DNA of 64,000 bases from Streptomyces vilmorinianum. GTDB lineage: Bacteria > Actinomycetota > Actinomycetes > Streptomycetales > Streptomycetaceae. Position numbers and translations under genes: made by a program. Positions within the stretch are counted from its first letter, which is position 1. Each line of letters opens with the position of its first letter. The notes beneath the pieces were generated by a model, which worked only from the letters and a program-made list of their open reading frames with translations, was not told the origin of the DNA and made no database searches. The stretch spans positions 4,482,001 through 4,546,000 of the forward strand of contig NZ_CP040244.1 in assembly GCF_005517195.1 (NCBI RefSeq), written 5' to 3'. Below are positions 8,038 to 15,648 of this stretch, piece by piece.

Positions 8038-8598
8038 ATGCGCGCGATACGTGCCGCGTCCACTGTCCTGGTGGGGGCGGCCGCCCTCGCCCTGGCCGCC
8101 CCCGTCGCCGCCGCGGCGGACGGCGCACCCGCACCGAACCCGAAGGCGGCCGGAGCGAAGGCGCCGGGCGACTTCGTCGTCTCGCCGTCCCTCGTCGCAC
8201 CGGGCGGACGGGTGACACTCAGCGCCCCCGGCTGCAGCAGCACGGCGACCGCGTCGGCCGGCATCTTCGACACGGTGACCATCGCCCCCGGGTCCTCGGC
8301 CACCGCCACGGTGGACTGGGACGCCAAGCGAGGTGCCGTCTACACGGTCACGTTCAACTGCACCGGCGGGATCACGGACACCGTCAACCTGACCATCAGC
8401 GGTACCACCCCGACCCCGACCATCAGCTCCACCGTCCTCACCACCCCGCGCGGTGTGCAGGGCGGTGTCGGCGGCTCCGTCGACGGGATCGAGACGGGGA
8501 CGCTCGCGGCCGGTGCCGGCCTGGTCGTCGCCGCGGCCGCCGGAACCTTCTTCTTCGTGCGGCGCCGGTCGAACCTCGACCGCGGCCGTCGCCACTGA
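8038..8598 (+). CDS. Secreted beta-domain protein with C-terminal membrane anchor
   Basis: A 186-aa surface protein. It has a signal peptide (1-27), a single beta-rich domain with two cysteines (PGC and FNC, about 60-110), a Thr/Pro spacer, a GGVGGSVDGIETG stretch, a hydrophobic helix and a FFFVRRRSNLDRGRRH tail. No LPxTG-like sorting signal precedes the helix, so anchoring is probably by the helix itself. The gene on the opposite strand (8753-9238) encodes the same architecture, with GGxGGS before its helix, so the two are paralogues facing each other across one terminator. The ribosome-binding site GGAGG precedes ATG. The binding partner is unknown; a class F sortase gene lies 1 kb away. 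Confidence 0.75.
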   Translation: MRAIRAASTVLVGAAALALAAPVAAAADGAPAPNPKAAGAKAPGDFVVSPSLVAPGGRVTLSAPGCSSTATASAGIFDTVTIAPGSSATATVDWDAKRGAVYTVTFNCTGGITDTVNLTISGTTPTPTISSTVLTTPRGVQGGVGGSVDGIETGTLAAGAGLVVAAAAGTFFFVRRRSNLDRGRRH

Positions 8599-8667
8599 CG
8601 GCGGGGACGGTGTCTCCCCCGGAGGCCCGCCACCCGGCCACGAAGCCCGGCGCCCCGCCGGCCCCAC

Positions 8668-8732
8668 GCCGTACACGCCCGTCGCCCCCGAGTCCTGAGC
8701 AACAGGATTCGGGGGCGACGGGCGTGTACGGC
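8668..8732. terminator. Bidirectional terminator with 30-bp arms
   Basis: The arms 8668-8697 and 8703-8732 pair with one mismatch around an AGCAA loop. The hairpin sits between the stops of two convergent genes (8598 and 8753) and should end transcripts from both sides. Confidence 0.9.
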
Positions 8733-8752
8733 CGACCGGGAGGTTCGACCGG

Positions 8753-9238
8753 TCAGACGCTTCCGCTGCCCAGACGGCGCCGGCGGGCGATGAACAGACC
8801 GCCGCCGAGCGCGGCCGCGGCGACGAGCGAACCGCCGAGGGCCATCTCCGTGGAGCTGGGGGCGAGCGAGCCGCCGATACCGCCCATGGCACCCTTCGCC
8901 TCGAGGACGGTGAACTGGCGGGTCGCCACGTTCGCGTTGTCGCTGCACTTGACGGCGAGGTTGTAGGTCCCGGGCGTGGCGTGGTTGTAGACCCGGCCGA
9001 TCGCGCTGGAGATCCCGTTGGAGTTCACCGAGAGGTTGGTCGTCGGGAAGGCGTTGGACGTCACCTTGCCGCCGTGGCCGCAGCCCCTGACGGTGATGGT
9101 GATGGTCGATCCCTGGTGGACGGCCGAGGGGTTGATCGTGACATCGCTGGGCCCGTTGGTGGCGGCGGCGAGGGGGGCCGCGAGCCCGACCGCCGCGAGC
9201 GCGGTGGCGGTCACCGCCAGAGTGCGTGCAGCACGCAT
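8753..9238 (-). CDS. Secreted beta-domain protein with C-terminal membrane anchor (paralogue)
   Basis: A 161-aa protein with the same plan as its convergent neighbour: a signal peptide (1-27), a beta domain beginning SDVTINPSAVHQGSTITITV with cysteines in RGCGHGG and VKCSD, then GGIGGS, a transmembrane helix and an ARRRRLGSGSV tail. The GxGGS before the helix and the Arg-rich stop-transfer tail are shared, the core sequences much less so, which suggests an old duplication. ATG 9238 is supported by GGAGG 7 nt upstream; upstream in-frame starts lack one. No sorting motif is visible. Probably displayed on the cell surface; function unknown. Confidence 0.75.
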   Translation of the reverse strand: MRAARTLAVTATALAAVGLAAPLAAATNGPSDVTINPSAVHQGSTITITVRGCGHGGKVTSNAFPTTNLSVNSNGISSAIGRVYNHATPGTYNLAVKCSDNANVATRQFTVLEAKGAMGGIGGSLAPSSTEMALGGSLVAAAALGGGLFIARRRRLGSGSV

Positions 9239-9604
9239 GGTTGAACCTCCAGAGGAAGACGCCCCAAAGCGGTGCTCCGGGAAGTTCGACGAGTACGCCT
9301 TCCATGACGAACCCTCACAAACAGCGAGGAACCGCGCATGTCGGCACTGGTCCACCTCGGTGAGGCGACACGCCGGGGGAAAACCCGCAGATCTGACGGA
9401 TCCGCAGGTCACAGACCGTCAGGACGATTGTCGGACGAATACTCGGATGGGTCATCGTCCCCGTCACCCGCCCGCCCGTCGGGTACCACAGTGCCGAGCA
9501 CTTCACTCGTGCCCGTCCGGTACCGGGCCACCCGTTCGCCCTGCCCTGATCGCCGGTTCGCCCTGTCCCCCTTACCGTTCTGACGACGCCACGAAGGGAG
9601 AACC

Positions 9605-10264
9605 ATGAGCCCCAAGGACTTCAGCGTCCTTGAGCCGAGGAGACGCCAACCGTGGGGCGTGCTCGCTCTCGTCATGCTGTCCGGCCTGGCGATGATGCGC
9701 AACGGGGTCGACGTCGAGCTCGGCCCGCCGCAACCCGCGGCCGCCGCGGCTCCCGACACCCGCCCGATCGCGGCCCCGCCCACCGCCACCGAAGGCCTGG
9801 AGCCTCTGCCGTACGCCCCGGCCTCCCGGGTGAAGATCCCGGCCATCAGGGTCGCGGCCCCCATCATGGACGTCGGCCTGGACCAGGACGGCTGGATCGC
9901 GGCGCCGCCGCCGCAGGACTCCAACCTGGCCGGCTGGTACCAGAACGGCATCGCGCCCGGGCAGCGCGGCACGTCCGTCATCGTCGGCCATGTCGACAAC
10001 GCGACGGGTCCGGCGGTCTTCTACGGCCTCGGCTCGCTGGAGAAGGGCCAGCACATCGAGGTGGAGAGGTACGACGGCCGGGTGGCCGTCTTCGAGATCT
10101 ACGGCGTCGAGGTGTACTCGAAGAACGACTTCCCCGGGGTGCAGGTCTACTCCGACACCGGGATGCCCGAACTCCGGGTCATCACCTGCGGTGGCGGCTA
10201 CTCACGGGGGACCGGCTACGACGGCAACGTCGTCGTCTACGCCCGTCTGGTCGGCTCGCGCTGA
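9605..10264 (+). CDS. Class F sortase
   Basis: A 219-aa membrane-tethered transpeptidase. An N-terminal helix (about 17-35) is followed by a Pro/Ala linker and the sortase barrel (about 75-219). The catalytic His lies in IVGHVDN, the Cys in VITCGGG, and an Arg occurs near the end in VVVYARLV. The short length, the TCGGG signature and the absence of class E features point to class F, which is common in actinobacteria and has few known substrates. GGGAGAACC precedes the ATG. It stands alone between a divergent surface-protein gene and a convergent deacetylase. The neighbouring TM proteins lack an LPxTG motif, so its substrates are probably encoded elsewhere. Confidence 0.85.
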   Translation: MSPKDFSVLEPRRRQPWGVLALVMLSGLAMMRNGVDVELGPPQPAAAAAPDTRPIAAPPTATEGLEPLPYAPASRVKIPAIRVAAPIMDVGLDQDGWIAAPPPQDSNLAGWYQNGIAPGQRGTSVIVGHVDNATGPAVFYGLGSLEKGQHIEVERYDGRVAVFEIYGVEVYSKNDFPGVQVYSDTGMPELRVITCGGGYSRGTGYDGNVVVYARLVGSR

Positions 10265-10284
10265 CCGGTACGCACCGCGGACCA

Positions 10285-10314
10285 GGCCCCCCGCGCCTCT
10301 TGGCGCGGGGGGCC
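10285..10314. terminator. Bidirectional terminator
   Basis: Perfect 13-bp arms (GGCCCCCCGCGCC) enclose a TCTT loop between the convergent sortase and deacetylase genes. From the plus side the hairpin is followed by TTCGTC. Confidence 0.9.
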
Positions 10315-10330
10315 TTCGTCGTCCACCCGC

Positions 10331-11209
10331 TCAGCGGCGCGGGACGGTGATGCTGTAGCCGGCGTCGAGGAGTTCGGGCAGATAGCGCCGCAGCGCGGCC
10401 ACGCTCTGGGAGCGGTTGCCGCCCGCGTCGTGCGAGAGCACGACGACGCCGGGCGCCGCCCCGTCCAGGACCCGGCGCACGATGCTCCCGGTACCCGGTT
10501 CCTTCCAGTCGAGGGTGTCGACGGTCCAGGCGAGCGGCTCCATCCCCAGCTCGGCGCCGATCTCGAAGGAGTGCCGGTTCCAGGCCCCGAAGGGGGCGCG
10601 GTACCAGAGAGGGGCCGAGCCGAGGATCCCCTCGACGAGATCGCTGGTGGAGCCCAGCTCGTCCCGGATGCGGGAAGGCCGCAGCTTGGGGATGAGCGGA
10701 TGGGACCAGGAGTGGTTGCCGACGACATGTCCGTCCGCGGCCATCTCCCGTACCAGGTCCTGGTGCTCGGCCGCCATCTCGCCGCAGACGAAGAACATCG
10801 CCCGGCAGCCGTAGCGGCGCAGGGTGGCGAGGATCTCCGGCGTGTAGCGGGGGTCGGGCCCGTCGTCGAAGGTGAGCACCATCGAGCGGCCGACGCCGGA
10901 CATCTTCAGGAACGGCCGCTGCCGGACCGGTGGGACCGCCCGGCGGAAGGCGGGGGGCGCGTAGGCCGTCATCGGCTGGAGGCGGTACGAGGAGGGCTTG
11001 AGCCGGGCGCTCGCATGGGGGCCCGCCGCCGGCCCGCTGCCGGTGCCGGCGGCGGGCGTGGGGGCGGGCGTGGGCGGGGGCGCGGGTGCGGCGCCCTGGG
11101 GTGTGCCGAGGCGGTCCGAGGCGAAGACCCCGACGGTGGCGGTGGCCCCCAGGGCGGCGGCGAGCCGCAGCACCGCTCGCCGCCCGTTGGGCATCTGATC
11201 CGTTTTCAT
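10331..11209 (-). CDS. Polysaccharide deacetylase (NodB-type), exported
   Basis: A 292-aa secreted deacetylase. The N-terminus has a twin-arginine-like signal (GRRAVLRLAAALGA), then a Pro/Ala-rich linker and the NodB domain from about 95. Catalytic motifs are present: TFDDGPDP with the catalytic and metal-binding aspartates, HxxxH in GNHSWSHPL, the YRAPFGAWN loop, DTLDW, and the final LSHD histidine. The family removes N-acetyl groups from peptidoglycan or other wall sugars. ATG at 11209 is the most natural start for the export signal, but no clear ribosome-binding site precedes it. It may modify the same envelope the nearby surface proteins occupy. Confidence 0.88.
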   Translation of the reverse strand: MKTDQMPNGRRAVLRLAAALGATATVGVFASDRLGTPQGAAPAPPPTPAPTPAAGTGSGPAAGPHASARLKPSSYRLQPMTAYAPPAFRRAVPPVRQRPFLKMSGVGRSMVLTFDDGPDPRYTPEILATLRRYGCRAMFFVCGEMAAEHQDLVREMAADGHVVGNHSWSHPLIPKLRPSRIRDELGSTSDLVEGILGSAPLWYRAPFGAWNRHSFEIGAELGMEPLAWTVDTLDWKEPGTGSIVRRVLDGAAPGVVVLSHDAGGNRSQSVAALRRYLPELLDAGYSITVPRR

Positions 11210-11298
11210 GACCAATGGCTCGCATGGCGGAAGGCCGGCGCCGTTCACCGACACCGGCCGCCCGCCCGAAAACACCCGTTGAGCCGACAGGCCGCGTG

Positions 11299-12492
11299 CT
11301 ACTCCCCCATCACGAGACCGTCCTTTGCCGCGCCCCGTTCGAGGACGACCTGGCGGATGGTGTCGCGTACGGCGGTGTTGCCGCCGCCCTCCTTGGCGGC
11401 CGCGTTGAGGTTGACCACCCGGCCCCGGCCGGTGTCAAACCACTGCGGGACGAACTCGGCCTTGGTGACCTCCCAGCGCGCACCGGGCGCCGTGGGCGGG
11501 GCGAAGGTGAAGCGCCCGAGGGTGCCCTGGTTGCCGCGGGGGTCGAAGGAGCCCGCGTGGTTGATCATGTCGCCGGCGATCTGGTCGCCCATGCCGTAGA
11601 TGATCCAGGTGCCGTTGACCTTCTCGTACGCCTGCGGGACATGGGCGTGGGTGCCGAGGATCAGGTCGATGTCGGGCCGGCCGTCGGTCTGCGAGGCGGT
11701 GAGCGATCGGCCGAGCGTGAGCTGGCGGTTGTCGGGGGCGGTCTGCCACTCGGTTCCCCAGTGGACGCTGACCACGACCACGTCGGCGCCGGCCTTCCGG
11801 GCGGCCCGCGCGTCGGCGATGATCTTCCGCTCGTCGATCAGGTCGACCGCCCACGGCTGCCCCTCGGGCAGCGGGATGCCGTTGGTGTCGTAGGTGTACG
11901 CGAGCTGGGCGACGGTCGCGTCGCCCGCCTTCAGGAGTGTGGGGCGGGCGGCCTCCTCGGCGGTGCGGGCCGAGCCGGCGTGCCGGACGCCCGCCTTGTC
12001 GAGGGCGTCGAGGGTGCGGCCGAGGCCGGCGGCGCCGTCGTCCAGGGTGTGGTTGGAGGCGGTGGAGCAGGAGTCGTAACCGGTCTCCTTGAGGGCGATG
12101 GCGACCTCGGGCGGGGACTTGAAGGTGGGGTAGCCGGTGTAGGGCCCGCCGTCACGTCCGTAGACGGTCTCCATGTGGCAGATCGCCAGATCGGCTCCGG
12201 AGACGACGTTCTTGACTCCGGCGAGCATCGGCCGGAAGTCGTGGCCCTGGCCGCCCGCGTCCGCGGAGGCCTGGCGGATGATCGAGGCGTGCGGCAGGAC
12301 GTCGCCGGAGGCGACCAGGGTGAAGCCGGTCCGGGCGGAGGCTCCGCCGGCGGCCGTGGGGGCCGCGGGGCTCCCCGGGTCCTGTCGTGCGGGTGGCGTT
12401 TCGGGGGCACCGGCGCCGCCGGCACAGCCGGTCGCCGCCGTGAGCAGGGCGGCGGCGAGGGCCACCGCCCCCTGTCGCGTACGTGAGGTCAT
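11299..12492 (-). CDS. CapA family lipoprotein (poly-gamma-glutamate synthesis-like)
   Basis: A 397-aa exported protein with the PGA_cap metallophosphatase-like fold (PF09587). The signal peptide ends LLTAATGC, a plausible lipobox. Family motifs follow: VASGDVLPH with the first metal ligand Asp, ADLAICHMETV, SNHTLDDGAAG with the Asn-His pair, VSVHWGTEW, and GTHAHVPQ near the end. In Bacillus CapA takes part in poly-gamma-glutamate capsule export; in Streptomyces the role is unproven. ATG 12492 has GGAG about 9 nt upstream; 12516 is an in-frame alternative. It is followed on the same strand by the deacetylase gene (90-bp gap), so a joint envelope role is possible. Confidence 0.85.
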   Translation of the reverse strand: MTSRTRQGAVALAAALLTAATGCAGGAGAPETPPARQDPGSPAAPTAAGGASARTGFTLVASGDVLPHASIIRQASADAGGQGHDFRPMLAGVKNVVSGADLAICHMETVYGRDGGPYTGYPTFKSPPEVAIALKETGYDSCSTASNHTLDDGAAGLGRTLDALDKAGVRHAGSARTAEEAARPTLLKAGDATVAQLAYTYDTNGIPLPEGQPWAVDLIDERKIIADARAARKAGADVVVVSVHWGTEWQTAPDNRQLTLGRSLTASQTDGRPDIDLILGTHAHVPQAYEKVNGTWIIYGMGDQIAGDMINHAGSFDPRGNQGTLGRFTFAPPTAPGARWEVTKAEFVPQWFDTGRGRVVNLNAAAKEGGGNTAVRDTIRQVVLERGAAKDGLVMGE

Positions 12493-12755
12493 CTGCCGGC
12501 TCCGCGTGTGATTCATGGGATGAACATCTGTCCCGATGAATTCACAGGGCATATAAGCCGCAGTCAAGGGTCAAAGCCGCGCAGATCCATAAACCCTGCC
12601 TAAACGGACGAAGAGCCTCCGTCTGACCGCTCACCGCACCACTCGCCGCTCGGTGCGACCGCTCGTCGCAGACAGGTGTTCGTTCCCTGTCCCTCGTCGC
12701 CCGCATGCGTTCGTATACGCCACGGAACGACGAGCCGACCGGAGAGGTGTGGAGC

Positions 12756-13325
12756 ATGACAACGGCGACGACGACGGCGACGACGGACGAGCGGGCCCTC
12801 GCGGAGCTGCAGCGCGACCACGGCAAGGCCCTCCTCGGCTTTCTGCTCGGACTGACCTCCGGCGACCGGCAGCGCGCGGAGGACCTGGCGCAGGAGACGC
12901 TGGTACGGGCCTGGCTCCACCCGGAGGCGTTCGACGGCCCCTACGAGTCGATGCGCCCCTGGCTGTTCACGGTGGCCCGGCGCCTGGCCATCGACGCCCG
13001 GCGCTCCCGGCTCGCCCGGCCCACCGAGATCGGCGACGGGATGCTCGCCGCCACCCCGGACCCGGCCGACACCACGGAGACCGCGGTCGCCGCGCTCGAT
13101 GTGCGGGCGGCCGTCCGGGGCCTGAGCCCGGAGCACCGCGCGGTCCTGGTCCGGCTCTACTTCCACGGCCTGACCGTCAACGAGGCCGCCGCCGACCTCG
13201 GCATCCCGGCCGGGACCGTCAAGTCCCGCTCGCACTACGCGCTGCGGCAGCTCGGGCACCGCCTGCCGGGCTACCGGCCCGGGCGACGCGGCGTTGCCCG
13301 CTCCCGGGCCGCGGCCGCACAATGA
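12756..13325 (+). CDS. ECF-type RNA polymerase sigma factor
   Basis: A 189-aa sigma-70 family protein with only regions 2 and 4. Region 2 covers about 12-80 (AEDLAQETLVRAWLHP, RPWLFTVARRLAID) and binds core polymerase and the -10 element. Region 4 covers about 115-165 (LSPEHRAVLVRLYFHGLTV, IPAGTVKSRSHYAL) and recognises the -35. The closest class by eye is the SigL/SigK-like ECF group, whose genes are normally followed by a zinc-binding anti-sigma gene. None is present: the next gene is a thioesterase, so the control partner is elsewhere or missing. The chosen ATG has GGAGAGG 8 nt upstream. The C-terminal tail is Arg-rich (RPGRRGVARSRAAAA). Confidence 0.88.
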   Translation: MTTATTTATTDERALAELQRDHGKALLGFLLGLTSGDRQRAEDLAQETLVRAWLHPEAFDGPYESMRPWLFTVARRLAIDARRSRLARPTEIGDGMLAATPDPADTTETAVAALDVRAAVRGLSPEHRAVLVRLYFHGLTVNEAAADLGIPAGTVKSRSHYALRQLGHRLPGYRPGRRGVARSRAAAAQ

Positions 13326-13329
13326 CCGC

Positions 13330-13743
13330 GTGACGCTGACTCTCGCCGCCGCGGAAAAGGTACTCGCCGACAACTTCGCCCCCTGGGTGCTGGATCTGGG
13401 GCTCTCGGTGGTCTCGCTCGACGGGCAGGAGGCGGTCCTGCGCCTCCCCTGGTCCGAACGGCTCGCCCGCGAGGGCGGCGGGCTCTCGGGTCAGGCCCTG
13501 ATGGCCGCCGCCGACACGGCGAGCGTGATCGCCGTCGCGGCGGCCCGCGGCGGCTTCGTGCCGATGACGACGGTGCAGCAGTCCATCAGCTTCCAGCGGG
13601 CGGTGCTCGGTACGGACGTCCTGGTGCGGGCGCGGCTCACGAAGGCGGGCAAGCGGATGGCGTTCGCGGACATCACGATGACGGCCGAGGGCACCGAGGA
13701 GACGGCCGCCCACGCGACGGCGGTCTACGCGCTGCTCGGCTGA
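13330..13743 (+). CDS. PaaI-type hotdog-fold thioesterase
   Basis: A 137-aa single hotdog domain. It shows the family features GGGLSGQALMAAADTASVIA (the helix around the active site) and a MTTVQQSISFQRAV strand. Such enzymes hydrolyse acyl- or aryl-CoA thioesters; the substrate cannot be read from sequence. GTG 13330 begins 5 bp after the sigma factor stop. There is no separate ribosome-binding site, which suggests translation by reinitiation and one transcript with the sigma gene. An in-frame ATG at 13294, inside the sigma gene, is a less likely start. Confidence 0.8.
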   Translation: MTLTLAAAEKVLADNFAPWVLDLGLSVVSLDGQEAVLRLPWSERLAREGGGLSGQALMAAADTASVIAVAAARGGFVPMTTVQQSISFQRAVLGTDVLVRARLTKAGKRMAFADITMTAEGTEETAAHATAVYALLG

Positions 13744-13891
13744 GGAGCTCCCTCTCCACCACACCCGTCCCGGACGTCTCCCGTGTCCTCACCTCTCCCA
13801 CCGGCACCGATCCGGCGGAGAAACGTATCCGAAACCACACGGGCGAGTTGAGCAAAGTGCGACCCACGCGCGTCTTCCTCGGTGGAGGCTC

Positions 13892-14431
13892 GTGGTCGGG
13901 ATCGCCGACCGACATGTCCGGGAGAAGGTGGGAGCGTTGCTGCCCGAGAGTACGAACGGCACCAGCGGGGGCGGGCTCGCCGTCCCGATGGCGTGGCTGT
14001 GTGCCGAGTTCATAGCCGACGATCTGCTGCGCGCGGGCTGCCTGGTCGCGCCCGGCACCCTGGAGTACCGGGCCGGCCGGCAGACGCTCGCGCTCACCAT
14101 CCATCTGTGCGAGGGCGCGGACGCCTCCTCGGGGGCGCGGACCGCGGGCCGTCTCGACGAGTGGCTGTCCCGTACCGCCTACGACCAGCCCTGGCCTCGG
14201 TGGGTCCGCGAGCGGCTCGACGCGCGGAGCCGCTCGGACGGGGAGAGCCCCGACCTCGCGATGGCCCGCGAGACCTGGCGTCTCCTGGAGGCGACGCAGG
14301 TGCGTGCGGCGGATCTGGGCGGGCTGCCCTCGGCCGGGATCGGACCCCATGTCGACGAGTCGGAGCAAGTGTGGCTGCCCGCGTGGAAGTTGGGGCTGCC
14401 CCTGGGCCATCTGGCCCTGCACCTCTACTGA
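13892..14431 (+). CDS. Conserved actinomycete protein of unknown function
   Basis: A 179-aa soluble protein that I do not recognise. It has no signal peptide or membrane segment, is acidic, and has a helical N-terminal region (VPMAWLCAEFIADDLLRAG) followed by what looks like alpha/beta sequence with several Trp residues. Codon usage is typical of its neighbours, which supports it as a real gene. The start is unsure: GTG 13892 has GGAGG only 3 nt away, while GTG 13928 is nearly abutted by GGAGAAG. Its stop overlaps the stop of the convergent histidine kinase gene by 7 bp, so no terminator separates them. Confidence 0.5.
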   Translation: MVGIADRHVREKVGALLPESTNGTSGGGLAVPMAWLCAEFIADDLLRAGCLVAPGTLEYRAGRQTLALTIHLCEGADASSGARTAGRLDEWLSRTAYDQPWPRWVRERLDARSRSDGESPDLAMARETWRLLEATQVRAADLGGLPSAGIGPHVDESEQVWLPAWKLGLPLGHLALHLY

Positions 14432-15648
14432 TCGGGAGGCCGCAGGACCGTACGGTGCACCCCGGGGCGGTACTTGGGGATCCGTAGCGTGACCTTCATC
14501 CCCGCACCGACCCCGGTCTCGATGACGAGGCCGTGCTCCGGCCCGTACACCTGGCGCAGCCGCTCGTCGACGTTGGACAGGCCGATCCCGGAGCCGGTGG
14601 GCCGCTCCCCGAGCAGGATCGCGCGCAGGACCGCCGGGTCCATGCCCACCCCGTCGTCCTCGATCACGACCACGGCCTCCGCGCCCGCGTCACGGGCCGC
14701 GATCGTGACCCGGCAGACGTTCACGCTGTCCTCGAGACCGTGCTTCACGGCGTTCTCCACCAGCGGCTGGAGACAGAGGAAGGGAAGGGTCACCGGCAGC
14801 ACCTCGGGCGCGATCTGGAGGGTGACCTTGAGACGGTCGCCGAACCGGGCCCCGGCGAGGGCCAGATACTGCTCGATGGAGCGCAGTTCGTCGGCGAGCT
14901 GGGCGAACTCCCCGTGGCGGCGGAAGGAGTAGCGGGTGAAGTCGGCGAACTCGAGCAGCAGCTCCCGCGCCCGTTCGGGGTCGGTGCGGACGAACGAGGC
15001 GATGGCGGCGAGGGAGTTGAAGATGAAGTGCGGGGAGATCTGGGCGCGCAGGGCGCGGATCTCCGCCTCCACGACCTTGGTCCGCGAGCGGTCCAACTCG
15101 GCCAGTTCGAGCTGGACGGAGACCCAGCGGGCGACCTCGGTCGCGGCCCGCACCAGGACCGCCGACTCCCGCGAGCCGTAGGCGACGAGCGCACCGAGCA
15201 CACCGTCCTCGCCGGTGAGCGGGGCGATCACGGTCCAGCGCAGCGGGCAGGCGACATCCGCGCAGCCGGTGTGCGCCGAGAGGCTGCGCCCCGAGTCGAG
15301 GATGCCGGCGACCTGCTCCATGACGTGCTCGCGGTGGTGGCCCTCGCCCGGACCGTCCCAGGCGAGGACGGCGGAGCGGTCGGTGAGGCAGAGCGCCTCG
15401 GTCCCGAGCAGCGGGCGCAGTCGCCGGGCGGCCTTGCGGGCGGTGTCCTCGGTGAGGCCCGCGCGGAGCGGGGGCGCGGCGAGCGAGGCGGTGTGCAGGG
15501 TGAGGAAGGTGGCCCGCTCGACGGGGGTGCCGAGGTCGAGATCGGCGGCCCGGGGCCCGCGGCGGGCGGCGATCCGGCCCAGGACGAAGCCGACGGCGAG
15601 CAGCACGACCCCGGCGGCCGCCGCCGCGGCGAAGGCCATGGCAGTCAT
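14425..15648 (-). CDS. LytS-type sensor histidine kinase
   Basis: A 407-aa kinase of the His_kinase (PF06580) family. One N-terminal membrane helix (about 4-26) is followed by a GAF-like region (40-180) that contains cysteines in GCADVACPL and could sense a ligand or redox state. The phospho-acceptor His207 lies in ISPHFIFNSL and the ATP-binding domain follows (N box LVENAVKHGL, G boxes EDDGVGMD and GSGIGLSNVDERL). It should phosphorylate the LytTR regulator encoded upstream on the same strand. The ATG overlaps the symporter stop as ATGA and has GGAGG upstream, so sensor and transporter are co-translated. The arrangement recalls LytS/LytTR pairs that control carboxylate uptake, with the transporter perhaps part of the sensing. 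Confidence 0.88.
   Translation of the reverse strand: MTAMAFAAAAAAGVVLLAVGFVLGRIAARRGPRAADLDLGTPVERATFLTLHTASLAAPPLRAGLTEDTARKAARRLRPLLGTEALCLTDRSAVLAWDGPGEGHHREHVMEQVAGILDSGRSLSAHTGCADVACPLRWTVIAPLTGEDGVLGALVAYGSRESAVLVRAATEVARWVSVQLELAELDRSRTKVVEAEIRALRAQISPHFIFNSLAAIASFVRTDPERARELLLEFADFTRYSFRRHGEFAQLADELRSIEQYLALAGARFGDRLKVTLQIAPEVLPVTLPFLCLQPLVENAVKHGLEDSVNVCRVTIAARDAGAEAVVVIEDDGVGMDPAVLRAILLGERPTGSGIGLSNVDERLRQVYGPEHGLVIETGVGAGMKVTLRIPKYRPGVHRTVLRPPDQ

Noticed and set aside
8038..9238. LPxTG sorting signals in the two surface proteins
   Set aside because: Searched before both C-terminal helices; none found.
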